A stretch of 48,562 nucleotides of DNA from Lysobacterales bacterium. GTDB lineage: Bacteria; Pseudomonadota; Gammaproteobacteria; Xanthomonadales; SZUA-36. The stretch covers positions 1 to 48,562 of the forward strand of contig JARFQZ010000110.1 of assembly GCA_029287515.1 (NCBI GenBank), written 5' to 3'. A model generated the notes under the pieces. It ran no database searches and was not told the origin of the DNA. It saw only the letters and a program-made list of their open reading frames with translations. The position numbers and the translations under genes were made by a program. How positions within the stretch are numbered: position 1 is the stretch's first letter; each line of letters starts with the position of its first letter. Of the stretch, positions 34,711 to 43,841 are shown piece by piece.

Positions 34711-35133
34711 ATGATGAAATATTTGCATACCATGGTCAGGGTTACTGACCTCGACCAATCCCTGGATTTTTACTGCAACAAGCTCGGGCTGGTGGAACTG
34801 AAACGGAAAGAAGTGCCGCAAGGCCGGTTCACGCTGGTGTTCCTGGCGGCACCGGGCGATGAGGATGCGCAGGTCGAACTGACGTACACCTGGGACCCTG
34901 AGGAATATGACGGAGGCCGGAATTTCGGCCATCTGGCCTACGCGGTGGAAGACATTTACGAGGCCTGCCAGAGGCTGATGGACGGCGGCGTCGAGATCAA
35001 CCGCCCGCCGCGTGACGGGCGGATGGCGTTCGTCAGGTCTCCGGACGGTATTTCCATCGAGCTGCTGCAACGCGGTGATGCGTTGCAGCCTGAGGAACCC
35101 TGGGCGTCGATGGAGAACTCGGGCACCTGGTAG
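34711..35133 (+). CDS. gloA: Lactoylglutathione lyase (glyoxalase I)
   Basis: A 140-residue VOC enzyme. Metal ligands fit bacterial nickel-type GloA: His in KYLHTMVRV, Glu in AQVELTYTWDP, His in NFGHLAYAV and Glu in GISIELLQRG. GSH-linked segments LDQSLDFYCNKLGL and PDGISIELL are present. It turns the methylglyoxal-glutathione adduct into S-lactoylglutathione; gshB is in the same window. GGAGA precedes the ATG-ATG pair; either may be used. Confidence 0.93.
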   Translation: MMKYLHTMVRVTDLDQSLDFYCNKLGLVELKRKEVPQGRFTLVFLAAPGDEDAQVELTYTWDPEEYDGGRNFGHLAYAVEDIYEACQRLMDGGVEINRPPRDGRMAFVRSPDGISIELLQRGDALQPEEPWASMENSGTW

Positions 35134-35146
35134 CGTTTCTCCCCGC

Positions 35147-36649
35147 TTACAGTATATAGATCGTCGCCAGCAAGCCGGTGATGGTCATCGTGATGGTATA
35201 GGGCAGGGCCAGTAACACCATTCTGCCGTAACTGAGCCTGATCAACGGCGCCAGCGAGGAAGTCAGCAGGAACAGGAAAGCGGCCTGACCGTTTGGTGTC
35301 GCGACAGACGGGATATTGGTGCCGGTATTGATCGCAATGGTCAGTTGCTCGAAATGCTCCCGTGTAATGGTGCCGGCCTCGAACGCCTGGAAGACCTCGT
35401 TGATGTACACGGTGGCCACAAAAACATTGTCCGATATGGCCGAAAGAATGCCGTTCGCCATGAAAAACACGGGTACCTGGGATTCCTGTTCCAGTGAGAA
35501 TACCCACTCGATGACCGGCTGGAACAGGTGCTGGTCATGAATCACGGCTACGATCGCAAAGAACACCACCAGCAGGGCAGTAAATGGCAGCGCTTCTTCA
35601 AAGGCATGCCCCAGCCGGTGTTCTTCCACGATACCGGTAAAAGCCGTGGCGAGCACGATGACTGCAAGGCCGATCAAGCCGACTTCGGCCCAGTGAAAGG
35701 CCAGGGCGACTATCAGGAACATCACCACCAGCAACTGTACTCCGAGAGAGGCGCGCTGGCGGTTGGTTCTTTTTGCGTCTTCGCGCCGGTCGTACTCTTC
35801 CAGGATGCGCCTCGCTGCCCGTGGTAACTGAACTCCGTAGCCAAGGATTTTGAATTTCTCCACGGCCACGCAGGTCAGCATACCCACGAAGAGTACCGGT
35901 ATGCTCACGGGTGACATCCGGACGAAGAACTCGCCGAATTCCCAACCCGCAATTTCGCCGATCAGCAAGTTCTGGGGCTCACCCACCAGGGTGCAGACGC
36001 CACCCAGCGCCGTGCCTACCGCGCCGTGCATCATCAGGTTGCGCAGAAAACCCCGGTACTGGTCCAGGTCCTGGCGGGTTTCGGCTCCGATACCGGAATC
36101 GTCAGCATGGTCATGGTCGTCATCGAATCCCTTGCCCGATGTCACCTTGTGGTACACACCGTACAAACCGGCGGCCACGGTGATAATGACTGCTGTAACG
36201 GTCAGCGCATCGAGGAAGGCCGACAACACTGCAGCTACAAAAGAGAACAGCAGCGACAGCATGATCTTTGAGCGCACCCGGATCAGAAGCTTGGTGAAGA
36301 TAAACAAAAGCAGGTCTTTCAGGAAAAAGATGCCGGCTACCATGAAGATCAGCAGCAGAATGACTGCGAAGTTGGCTTCGGTCTCGTGATAAATCGTTTC
36401 CGGCGAGGTCATACCCAGTACAACAGCTTCAATGGCCAGCAGACCGCCTGGCTGCAGCGGGTAGCATCTGAGCGCCATCGCAAGGCAGAAAATGAATTCG
36501 CCCACCAGCAGCCACCCTGCGACGAAAGGCCCAAGGACCACCAACACGATGGGATTCATGATCAGAAACAGCACGATGGTCAGTTTGTACCATTCGGCGG
36601 CATGGCCGAGAAAATTATGCAGTACTGATTTCGCTATTGTTTCGGGCAT
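35147..36649 (-). CDS. nhaB: Na+/H+ antiporter NhaB
   Basis: A 500-residue inner-membrane protein with about a dozen hydrophobic segments. The start FLGHAAEWYKLTIVLFLIMNP, the segment GWLLVGEFIFCLAMALRCYP followed by LQPGGLLAIEAVVLGMTS, and SAFLDALTVTAVIITVA closely follow NhaB. Later, NTGTNIPSVATPNGQAAFLF is also a family marker. It exports sodium in exchange for protons, suggesting a saline habitat. ATG 36649 has GAGG seven bases upstream. Confidence 0.93.
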   Translation of the reverse strand: MPETIAKSVLHNFLGHAAEWYKLTIVLFLIMNPIVLVVLGPFVAGWLLVGEFIFCLAMALRCYPLQPGGLLAIEAVVLGMTSPETIYHETEANFAVILLLIFMVAGIFFLKDLLLFIFTKLLIRVRSKIMLSLLFSFVAAVLSAFLDALTVTAVIITVAAGLYGVYHKVTSGKGFDDDHDHADDSGIGAETRQDLDQYRGFLRNLMMHGAVGTALGGVCTLVGEPQNLLIGEIAGWEFGEFFVRMSPVSIPVLFVGMLTCVAVEKFKILGYGVQLPRAARRILEEYDRREDAKRTNRQRASLGVQLLVVMFLIVALAFHWAEVGLIGLAVIVLATAFTGIVEEHRLGHAFEEALPFTALLVVFFAIVAVIHDQHLFQPVIEWVFSLEQESQVPVFFMANGILSAISDNVFVATVYINEVFQAFEAGTITREHFEQLTIAINTGTNIPSVATPNGQAAFLFLLTSSLAPLIRLSYGRMVLLALPYTITMTITGLLATIYIL

Positions 36650-36751
36650 CAATTTCCTCGAAGTATTCAGGGAGCCAGAGCAAGCAATTCTATAGCGTCT
36701 TAAGGGCTTTGCACCAGTTTCAATTACATCTGCTCATCGAGGTTAATAATT

Positions 36752-36780
36752 TTGCGTTGCAGGGGGAAGTCCGCTAGAAT
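36752..36780 (+). promoter_or_regulatory. Candidate sigma-70 promoter of metK-ahcY-metF
   Basis: TTGCGT, 17 bases, TAGAAT, ending 50 bases before the metK start. A T-rich leader with GAGGAA near the ATG follows. No SAM or SAH riboswitch fold is evident in this 180-base gap. Confidence 0.5.
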
Positions 36781-36830
36781 ATATATCTCTTTATCTTGAT
36801 TAAAAGATGTAATTTTTGAGGAACGCCGAA

Positions 36831-37994
36831 ATGAGTAATTATCTTTTTACTTCCGAGTCGGTTTCGGAAGGCCATCCGGACAAGGTTGCAGACCAGATTT
36901 CCGATGCTGTACTGGATGCGATTTTGAAGGAAGACCCTGAAGCGCACGTGGCCTGCGAGACGTTCATAAAGACGGGCGTGGCGATCGTTGGCGGTGAAAT
37001 TACCACAAGCGCCTGGGTGGACCTTGAAGACCTGATCCGTAAAGTTATCGTCGACATCGGCTACGACTCCTCGGAAGTTGGTTTCGACGGCCACACCTGC
37101 GCGGTAATGAGCATCATCGGCAAGCAGTCACCCGACATCGACCAGGGTGTATCCCGCCAGCGCCCGGAAGACCAGGGCGCGGGGGACCAGGGCCTGATGT
37201 TCGGCTATGCGACAAACGAAACCGATGTGCTGATGCCTGCGCCGATCTACTTCGCGCACGAACTGGTCAAACGCCAGAGCGTCGTGCGGCGGACAACCGA
37301 CGATGGCGCACATCATCTTCGTCCCGACGCGAAAAGCCAGGTGACCTTCCGCTACGAAGACGGCAAGCCGGTTGGAATCGACGCGGTCGTGCTTTCCTCT
37401 CAACATAACGCCGATTCCAGCCAGCAAGATCTGCGGGAACTGGTCATGGAAGAGATTATCAAGCCGGTACTGCCCGCCCATTGGTTGGATGATAAAACCA
37501 AGTACCACATCAATCCCACCGGACGATTCGAAGTCGGAGGGCCGGTCGGGGACGCTGGACTGACCGGCCGTAAAATCATCGTGGATACTTATGGCGGCAC
37601 AGCCCGTCATGGTGGCGGCGCTTTTTCGGGCAAGGATCCCTCAAAAGTGGACCGTTCAGCGGCTTACGCAGCCCGCTATGTGGCGAAAAACATCGTGGCC
37701 GCCGGCCTCGCGGACCGCCTCGAAATCCAGGTGTCCTATGCAATCGGTGTTGCCGAGCCCACATCGGTCACCGTCGATACTTTCGGGACCGAACACGTTC
37801 CGGCAGAGCAGATCGAGCAGATCGTGCGCCAGGAATTCGACCTCAGGCCTTACAGCATCATCAGGATGCTGGACCTGATCCAACCTATTTATCAGCCCCT
37901 GGCCGCTTACGGGCACATGGGCCGTGAAGATCTGAACGTCAAGTGGGAAGCCACCGACCGCGTTGAGCAAATCCGCTCCGCTGCCGGCATCTGA
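36831..37994 (+). CDS. metK: S-adenosylmethionine synthetase
   Basis: A 387-residue enzyme. Seen are FTSESVSEGHPDKVADQISD, GAGDQGLMFGYATNE, the P-loop-like GGGAFSGKDPSKVDRSAAY, and DTYGGTARHGGGAF, all invariant MetK motifs. It makes SAM from methionine and ATP. ATG 36831 (MSNYLF) has GAGGAA about ten bases before it. It leads an operon with ahcY 27 bases on. Confidence 0.97.
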   Translation: MSNYLFTSESVSEGHPDKVADQISDAVLDAILKEDPEAHVACETFIKTGVAIVGGEITTSAWVDLEDLIRKVIVDIGYDSSEVGFDGHTCAVMSIIGKQSPDIDQGVSRQRPEDQGAGDQGLMFGYATNETDVLMPAPIYFAHELVKRQSVVRRTTDDGAHHLRPDAKSQVTFRYEDGKPVGIDAVVLSSQHNADSSQQDLRELVMEEIIKPVLPAHWLDDKTKYHINPTGRFEVGGPVGDAGLTGRKIIVDTYGGTARHGGGAFSGKDPSKVDRSAAYAARYVAKNIVAAGLADRLEIQVSYAIGVAEPTSVTVDTFGTEHVPAEQIEQIVRQEFDLRPYSIIRMLDLIQPIYQPLAAYGHMGREDLNVKWEATDRVEQIRSAAGI

Positions 37995-38021
37995 CCGACT
38001 TCCCAACCAGGAGAAAATACT

Positions 38022-39452
38022 ATGAGTGCTGTAATCGAAGAACTGAACCAGAAAGACTACGTCGTGGCCGACATTTCCCAGGCGGACTTCGGGCGTAAGG
38101 AAATTGCCATTGCCGAATCGGAAATGCCAGGGCTGATGGCGCTGCGCGAGGAATATGGCGCGGCACAGCCGCTGAAAGGCACCCGCATTGCCGGCAGCCT
38201 GCACATGACCATCCAGACGGCCATGTTGATCGAAACCCTCACGGCACTGGGCGCCGAGTTGCGTTGGGCATCCTGCAATATTTATTCAACCCAGGACCAT
38301 GCCGCAGCCGCAATCGCGGCGGGCGGCACCCCCGTATTCGCATTCAAGGGCGAATCGCTGGATGACTACTGGGAATTCACACACCAGATTTTCAACTGGG
38401 GCGCCGGCGACAAGGACGAAGATTTTGCCAACATGATTCTCGATGACGGCGGTGACGCCACACTGTTGCTGTACCTGGGATCGAAGGCGGAAAAGGACAT
38501 TTCCGTGTTGGACAATCCATCAAGCGAAGAAGAGGTAGCCCTGTTCAACTCGATCCGCAAGAGGTTGGACACCCGCCCCGGGTGGTACACGAAAGCGTTG
38601 TCTTACATCCAGGGTGTGACCGAAGAAACCACCACCGGTGTAAAGCGTCTTTACCAGATGGCCCAGGATGGAGAACTGCCTTTCCCGGCAATCAACGTGA
38701 ATGATTCGGTGACCAAGTCCAAATTCGACAACCTGTATGGTTGCCGTGAGTCCCTCGTGGACGGCATCAAGCGTGCGACTGACGTCATGATTGCCGGCAA
38801 GATTGCCCTGGTCGCTGGTTATGGCGACGTTGGTAAGGGCTGTGCCCAGTCACTGAAAGGTCTCGGGGCAACTGTGTGGATCACGGAAATCGATCCGATC
38901 TGCGCCCTGCAGGCGGCGATGGAAGGTTTCCGCGTCGTCACGATGGAGCAGGCTGCGGACAAGGCGGATATCTTCGTCACGGCAACCGGCAACTACCATG
39001 TCATTACCCATGACCACATTGCGGCCATGAAGCACCAGGCTATCGTCTGCAACATTGGCCATTTCGATAACGAAATCGATGTAGCCAGCCTGAAGGGATA
39101 CGAATGGGAAAACGTAAAGCCCCAGGTTGACCAGGTGATTTTTCCGGACGGTAAGCGGATTACCCTGCTCGCTGAAGGCCGCCTGGTAAATCTCGGTTGC
39201 GCAACCGGCCACCCGAGCTTTGTGATGTCCAATTCGTTCACCAACCAGGTACTGGCGCAAATGGAGCTCTGGAACAACGGTGACCGTTATGAAAACCAGG
39301 TTTACGTATTGCCCAAACACCTGGACGAGAAAGTAGCCCACCTGCATCTCGAACGAATCGGCGCCAACCTGACTGACCTCACCGAGGAGCAGGCAAAATA
39401 CATTGGCGTGGAAGCCAGCGGTCCGTACAAGCCGGATCATTATCGCTACTGA
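38022..39452 (+). CDS. ahcY: Adenosylhomocysteinase
   Basis: A 476-residue enzyme. Substrate segments include GSLHMTIQTAMLIETL, SCNIYSTQDHAAAAI and NDSVTKSKFDNLYGCRES; the NAD-binding loop is GYGDVGKGCAQ; the end is KPDHYRY. It carries the roughly 40-residue insertion found in many bacterial enzymes (around residues 125-190). It splits S-adenosylhomocysteine into adenosine and homocysteine, relieving methyltransferase inhibition. An AGGAG site lies eight bases upstream. Confidence 0.97.
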   Translation: MSAVIEELNQKDYVVADISQADFGRKEIAIAESEMPGLMALREEYGAAQPLKGTRIAGSLHMTIQTAMLIETLTALGAELRWASCNIYSTQDHAAAAIAAGGTPVFAFKGESLDDYWEFTHQIFNWGAGDKDEDFANMILDDGGDATLLLYLGSKAEKDISVLDNPSSEEEVALFNSIRKRLDTRPGWYTKALSYIQGVTEETTTGVKRLYQMAQDGELPFPAINVNDSVTKSKFDNLYGCRESLVDGIKRATDVMIAGKIALVAGYGDVGKGCAQSLKGLGATVWITEIDPICALQAAMEGFRVVTMEQAADKADIFVTATGNYHVITHDHIAAMKHQAIVCNIGHFDNEIDVASLKGYEWENVKPQVDQVIFPDGKRITLLAEGRLVNLGCATGHPSFVMSNSFTNQVLAQMELWNNGDRYENQVYVLPKHLDEKVAHLHLERIGANLTDLTEEQAKYIGVEASGPYKPDHYRY

Positions 39453-39455
39453 TCC

Positions 39456-40298
39456 TTGGCCGCGCCACGGATATCATTCGAGTTCTTTCCGCCAAGGACG
39501 GCGGAACAGAAGCTCATCCTGGAATCCACGTGGCAGAAACTCGCGCCGCTGAATCCGGATTACCTGTCGGTCACTTTCGGCGCGGGCGGCTCCACTCTGG
39601 AAGCCACCCGGGAGGCCGTTGAAGCTCTTGTCGAGACCACGGGTGTCCCGGTGGCACCGCACCTTTCGTGCATGGCCAAGAGCAGGGAGATGTTGCACAG
39701 CATCCTCTATTCTTATCAGCAGAAGGGGATCAATCGGCTGGTGGTGCTTCGAGGCGACCGGCCGGATGGTCTGACCGGCCCGGGGCCCTTTCAATACGCC
39801 AATGAACTGGTGTCTTACATCCGCGAGGAGTTCGGTGCCTGGTTTCATATCGAGGTGGCGTGTTATCCGGAATTTCACCCGGAGTCACCTTCACCCCAAT
39901 CGGAAATGTTCTACTTCAAACAGAAAGTGGAGGCGGGCGCCGATGGAGCGGTCTCTCAATATTTCTACAATGCCGACAGTTATTTCCGTTTCGTGGAAGA
40001 ATGCGGTCTGGCCGGAATCGACATTCCGATCACTCCCGGCATCATGCCCATAACCAATTACCGGCAACTGGCCCGGTTTTCCGATATCTGCGGTGCAGAA
40101 ATACCGCGGTGGATACGCCGGCGACTTGAAGCCTATGGAGACGATGGCGCATCGATCCGGGCTTTCGGTCTGGACGTGGTGACGGCATTGTGTGAGCGCT
40201 TGTTGCGGGGCGGAGCGCCCGGGTTGCATATCTACACCCTGAACCGGGCAAATGCCAGCTTCCTGCTGTGGCAACGCCTGAACTCCGTGGTTTCCTGA
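39456..40298 (+). CDS. metF: 5,10-methylenetetrahydrofolate reductase
   Basis: A 280-residue FAD-dependent TIM-barrel enzyme. It begins ISFEFFPPRTAEQ, and has DYLSVTFGAGGSTLEATRE, APHLSCMAK, VVLRGDRPDG, GADGAVSQYFYNADSYFRF and PGIMPITNYRQL, diagnostic of MetF. It provides 5-methyl-THF for methionine synthesis. The only plausible start is TTG 39456, three bases after the ahcY stop and without a strong ribosome site, so its synthesis probably depends on ahcY translation. Confidence 0.94.
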   Translation: MAAPRISFEFFPPRTAEQKLILESTWQKLAPLNPDYLSVTFGAGGSTLEATREAVEALVETTGVPVAPHLSCMAKSREMLHSILYSYQQKGINRLVVLRGDRPDGLTGPGPFQYANELVSYIREEFGAWFHIEVACYPEFHPESPSPQSEMFYFKQKVEAGADGAVSQYFYNADSYFRFVEECGLAGIDIPITPGIMPITNYRQLARFSDICGAEIPRWIRRRLEAYGDDGASIRAFGLDVVTALCERLLRGGAPGLHIYTLNRANASFLLWQRLNSVVS

Positions 40299-40389
40299 CG
40301 CAAATCATCCTGTTTTCGACTCTTTTATGTTTGACTGGCACTGGAGGAAAATCCCTCACAGCCGGTTCCCGCATACAGGAGGAACTCAT

Positions 40390-40740
40390 ATGAACAGGAA
40401 AGCCTTAAAATTGATGCTGGCCGGCCTTTTAACTGCAGGCTCGGGCGTTGCCATGGCCTGTGAATACAAGGCCGGAGAGACGGAATTCGTCGATTACGCC
40501 ACTTGCCGTTATGGCGAAGAAGCCATCGTGGTGGTGGATCTGCCCGAAGGTTCTGCCTGGGAGCATTGCGTTTATCAGCTGGAAGCTTTCAGGCCCGAAA
40601 AACTTCTGGCAGTCACAAAGGTAGTTAACGGCAAAGAAGAGCACAGCATAAATTCCCGGGGCAATATCGGTAACCCCTGTTACCTGACCAAGAGTCAGTG
40701 TGACAAGGCGCTGGACGCCTTCCAGGCCGCCCAGAACTGA
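40390..40740 (+). CDS. Small exported Cys-rich protein, unknown function
   Basis: A 116-residue protein with a clear signal peptide (cut after AMA, leaving CEYKAG at the mature N-terminus). The mature chain of about 93 residues has five Cys: CEY, TCRY, HCVY, PCYL and QCDKA, so two disulfides are likely. AGGAGGAACTCAT before ATG 40390 is the strongest ribosome site in the window, hinting at high expression. The AxAC context is not a good lipobox. It lies 91 bases after metF. I do not recognise the family. Confidence 0.72.
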   Translation: MNRKALKLMLAGLLTAGSGVAMACEYKAGETEFVDYATCRYGEEAIVVVDLPEGSAWEHCVYQLEAFRPEKLLAVTKVVNGKEEHSINSRGNIGNPCYLTKSQCDKALDAFQAAQN

Positions 40741-40758
40741 CCTGATTGGTTTAATCTA

Positions 40759-40813
40759 CGCCGTCGAGTGAAGCCGCCTTCCGCCTCTGGCGGGAGCAGG
40801 GAAGCGAGACTCC
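40759..40813 (-). repeat. Dispersed palindromic element, copy A
   Basis: About 55 bases. The core is an inverted repeat CTTCCGCC-TCT-GGCGGGAG with one G-T pair, followed by CAGGGAAGCGAGACTCC. The complement matches 44733-44786 at most positions. It lies between two convergent genes and is followed by TTTT at 40814, so it may act as a transcription terminator. Confidence 0.65.
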
Positions 40814-40815
40814 TT

Positions 40816-41832
40816 TTATTCGTCCCCGTAGATGGCCACGTAAACGTTGCCGTCCGCGTCAATACTTGCCCGGTACATTCCCGGTGTATTGAAAGTCAGG
40901 GCCAGTTGTCCCTTTCGGTCGGCGGCTATGATCCCGCCGCTGCCCCCCATGTTGACGAGTTGCTGCATGACTACCTCGTTGGCGGCATCCTGCAGGCTCT
41001 GGTTTTTGAACTGGATTCTTGAACAAATGTCTCGGGCAACCGTGGCTCGGATGAAGTATTCGCCATGGCCGGTAGCGCTGACCGCGCAGGAACGATTGTC
41101 AGCATAGGTGCCGGCGCCGATGAGGGGAGAATCGCCTACACGGCCCCATCGCTTGTTGGTCATGCCGCCGGTTGAAGTCGCTGCAGCCAGGTTGCCATGC
41201 GAGTCCAGCGCGACAGCGCCCACAGTGGAGAACCACCGGTCCGGCGTCTCGGACAGAAAACTGGCTCCCGGATCAGGACTGGATTTCGCTTTCTGCAGTT
41301 GCTGCCACCGGTAATCCGTAAAGAAGTACTCGTCTTCTTCAAACGCAATACCCTGTTCCCTGCCGAATTGCTCGGCGCCTTCTCCCATCAACATCACGTG
41401 AGGCGAGGCGGTCATTACTTTCTTTGCGAGCAGGACCGGGTTCCGTACATTGTGGACGGCCGCGACAGCACCGGCATCCAGGGTGGCCCCATCCATGATG
41501 GATGCGTCCAGTTCATTCTTGCCTTCTGAATTGAACACGGCGCCTTTCCCGGCATTGAAGTACGGGGAATCTTCCAGAATAGTAACGGCCCTGGTAATGG
41601 CGTCCAGGCTGGAGCCGCCCTCAGCCAGGACAGCGTGGCCGGAGCGGACGGCACGTTCCAGGGTTTGGCGGATTTCGTTCTCCCTTTCCGGTGAAAAATC
41701 CCCCTTGTTGATGGTTCCTGACCCACCGTGAACGGCGATAGCGATGGGTCTGTCTACTGCACTGGCGTCCGACATTGAAAGTACTCCGGTTATTGCGATG
41801 AAGGCCAGCAGGTAATTCTGTATACGTTTCAT
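40816..41832 (-). CDS. Exported isoaspartyl peptidase/L-asparaginase (Ntn hydrolase)
   Basis: A 338-residue plant-type asparaginase with signal peptide (cut near ASA). It has AVHGGSGTI, GGSSLDAITRAVTILEDSPYFNAGKGAVFN in segments, ELDASIMDG, and the autocleavage site before Thr203 in STVGAVALDSHGNLAA. TSTGGMTNKRWGRVGDSPLIGAGTYAD completes the active site. It removes isoaspartyl residues from dipeptides and hydrolyses Asn. ATG overlaps the Nudix gene stop (ATGA). Confidence 0.92.
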   Translation of the reverse strand: MKRIQNYLLAFIAITGVLSMSDASAVDRPIAIAVHGGSGTINKGDFSPERENEIRQTLERAVRSGHAVLAEGGSSLDAITRAVTILEDSPYFNAGKGAVFNSEGKNELDASIMDGATLDAGAVAAVHNVRNPVLLAKKVMTASPHVMLMGEGAEQFGREQGIAFEEDEYFFTDYRWQQLQKAKSSPDPGASFLSETPDRWFSTVGAVALDSHGNLAAATSTGGMTNKRWGRVGDSPLIGAGTYADNRSCAVSATGHGEYFIRATVARDICSRIQFKNQSLQDAANEVVMQQLVNMGGSGGIIAADRKGQLALTFNTPGMYRASIDADGNVYVAIYGDE

Positions 41833-42356
41833 TCTATGATTCCCGACTGCAGCCAGTGCAGCGCTGTATAGACTTTTGGGTCCAGCATTTTTCCGTCAGC
41901 ACGCTGCTCATGGAGCCAGTCATTCACCTCGTCGAGGGCCACGGCATAGGTGATGATGTTTTCACTGCTGTCACCGCCTCCCGGACCGGTACGCACCAAT
42001 CCGTGCGCCACGACGAACGAAATGATTTCGTCGCTCATACCCGCGGAACTGGGACATTCCATCAACAGGTCAAAACGTGCTGCCGTGTATCCGGTCTCTT
42101 CTTCCAGTTCCCTCTCAGCGGCAACGAGCACTGATTCGTCCGGGTCATCATGGTCGCCCACCAGGCCGGCAGGAATTTCGATCACCGATGCGCCTACCGG
42201 CTTTCGATACTGCTCGACCAGTATGATTTCCCGGTCCGCGGTTACGGCCACAAGTGCTACGACCTTGCTTGCGTTACTCCTGCTGACAAATTCCCAGCCG
42301 TCTCTTTCCAGCATGCTGAGGTAACGACCCTTGAAATGGGTGATGTTTTTATTCAT
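41829..42356 (-). CDS. Nudix hydrolase, ADP-ribose pyrophosphatase-like
   Basis: A 175-residue protein. It has VALVAVTADREIILVEQYRKPVG, EIPAGLVG and a Nudix box ending ESVLVAAERELEEETGYTA, with a three-residue DHD insertion after the first Gly compared with the standard box. VEQYR and the EIPAG strand are typical of ADP-sugar pyrophosphatases. ATG 42356 is chosen over 42485 because upstream residues look non-coding and a TACAAT -10 candidate (minus strand, 42394-42399) lies inside the longer frame. Confidence 0.82.
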   Translation of the reverse strand: MNKNITHFKGRYLSMLERDGWEFVSRSNASKVVALVAVTADREIILVEQYRKPVGASVIEIPAGLVGDHDDPDESVLVAAERELEEETGYTAARFDLLMECPSSAGMSDEIISFVVAHGLVRTGPGGGDSSENIITYAVALDEVNDWLHEQRADGKMLDPKVYTALHWLQSGIIE

Positions 42357-42508
42357 AAAGTCAAATACCCGGTGGCTTTGATAAACTGGATCGATTGTAG
42401 CCTTTTGGCGGGTCCGAATACACGAATGGGCCGGCCGGAACTTAACTTGCTGTTTCTGTTCAAAGTTGGCCAGGACATAAGACAAAACCGGATTTTCAAG
42501 GAATAATC

Positions 42509-43825
42509 ATGCCAAGAACAAATTTAGTGGGCATTGCAGTGGCAATGTCTCTCCTTTTTTTCATGTCTCCAATGCTCGCCCAGACATCAGCCAGGGATTC
42601 CGAATTGGCGGAAATTTCTTCATTGGAACAACAGTCGAGGGAAGCCTTCGAGGCTGAAAAATGGGTCAAAGTCTATGTAGCCAATCTGAAATTGAATCAG
42701 CTTCGCCCGGGTGAACGTGACTACGTGGTCAACGCTGTCCGGGCGTGTGGCATGCTGAATCGGAGGTCGACGGCTTACCATTTGATGCTGGAGATGCAGA
42801 AGGAGGGTATGACATTCAACTTCAATAAGGTGCCTGAAACAGAACAGATCCGTGGCACCGAGGCTTATGAATACATCAATGATCTGCTGGTTGAAGCCGG
42901 TAAGCCCGCAGGCACGGGAATGCCGGTTTTCACACTGCAAGGCAACCCGGCCGACTACGCTGCCATTGCCTGGGATTCAAGCCGCGAAAAGTTCCTTGTA
43001 GGCACCAAGGAAAAAGGCGAAATCCTGGCCGTGTCGGATACTGGTGAGTCTGAAGTTCTTATCGGGGGAAGTGGTAAAAAAGGGCCTGGATCGGTCGCCG
43101 GGCTTGCGGTCGATTCAGAAAAAAACCGGCTGTGGGTTTCCGGGAGCGACGAAAATCGCGGCGTGCTGGTTGAGTTCAACCTCGAATCGCTGGAACCCAT
43201 TGGACGTTACGGGTTGCCTGCAGATTCATCCGCGCATGAAATTGGCAGCGTGACCGTTTCGGACAACGGCACCGCTTATGTCATTGATCGGGAAACATCG
43301 ACTATTTATCGGAAAGCTGCTGAAGGAAGTCAGCTGGAGCCATTTTTTTCCGGCCCCGACCTGGTTGACTTGACCGACCTGGCCGTAGTCGGAGATGACA
43401 GCAGGCTGTTTGTAGCTGATGCAGCCAGGGGCGTGCTGGTGATTGACCCCCTTGCAGAACAGGCCGCCTTTCTCAGTGGGCCGGAATCCCTCAACCTGGC
43501 CGGGGCCCGTGGAATTGAATACCAGGCCGGCCAGCTTTTTGTCGTCCAGGGAGCGTTTAAACCGCAACGTGTCGTTCGCCTGGCCCTGGATAATGTCAGC
43601 GGTTCGATCGTGGAATCCATCAGCCCGATGGCCAACGCTCTGGAAGTGTTCAACCAGCCGGGAATCGGCACCATTCGTGGTAATGACCTGTTCTACTTTG
43701 CCAATAATGGTGGCGAAGAAGGGTCCGGAGCCATCGTGGTCAGCACACCCCTGGATGCAGGTACGGAGGTGGCGCCACCTGACATGGACCTGTATGAAGA
43801 AGCGATTCGCTCGCGATCCCAGTGA
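42509..43825 (+). CDS. Exported beta-propeller-like protein, unknown function
   Basis: A 438-residue protein with signal peptide (cut after MLA). Residues 30-130 are helical with a TPR-like look (WVKVYVANLKLNQLRPGERDYVVN, STAYHLMLEMQKEGM). Residues 140-430 contain repeated strands such as GLAVDSEKNRLWVSGS, SVTVSDNGTAYVIDRET and DLAVVGDDSRLFVADAARGVLVIDP, like NHL or SMP-30 propellers. No catalytic set is visible. AAGGA lies before the ATG, and the nuclease gene follows 16 bases after its stop. Confidence 0.75.
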   Translation: MPRTNLVGIAVAMSLLFFMSPMLAQTSARDSELAEISSLEQQSREAFEAEKWVKVYVANLKLNQLRPGERDYVVNAVRACGMLNRRSTAYHLMLEMQKEGMTFNFNKVPETEQIRGTEAYEYINDLLVEAGKPAGTGMPVFTLQGNPADYAAIAWDSSREKFLVGTKEKGEILAVSDTGESEVLIGGSGKKGPGSVAGLAVDSEKNRLWVSGSDENRGVLVEFNLESLEPIGRYGLPADSSAHEIGSVTVSDNGTAYVIDRETSTIYRKAAEGSQLEPFFSGPDLVDLTDLAVVGDDSRLFVADAARGVLVIDPLAEQAAFLSGPESLNLAGARGIEYQAGQLFVVQGAFKPQRVVRLALDNVSGSIVESISPMANALEVFNQPGIGTIRGNDLFYFANNGGEEGSGAIVVSTPLDAGTEVAPPDMDLYEEAIRSRSQ

Positions 43826-43841
43826 AACACGGTAATCGTTG

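Noticed and set aside
36653..36830. Possible SAM or SAH riboswitch before metK
   Set aside because: No conserved helices or core motifs of known classes could be recognised; a simple sigma-70 promoter explains the region.
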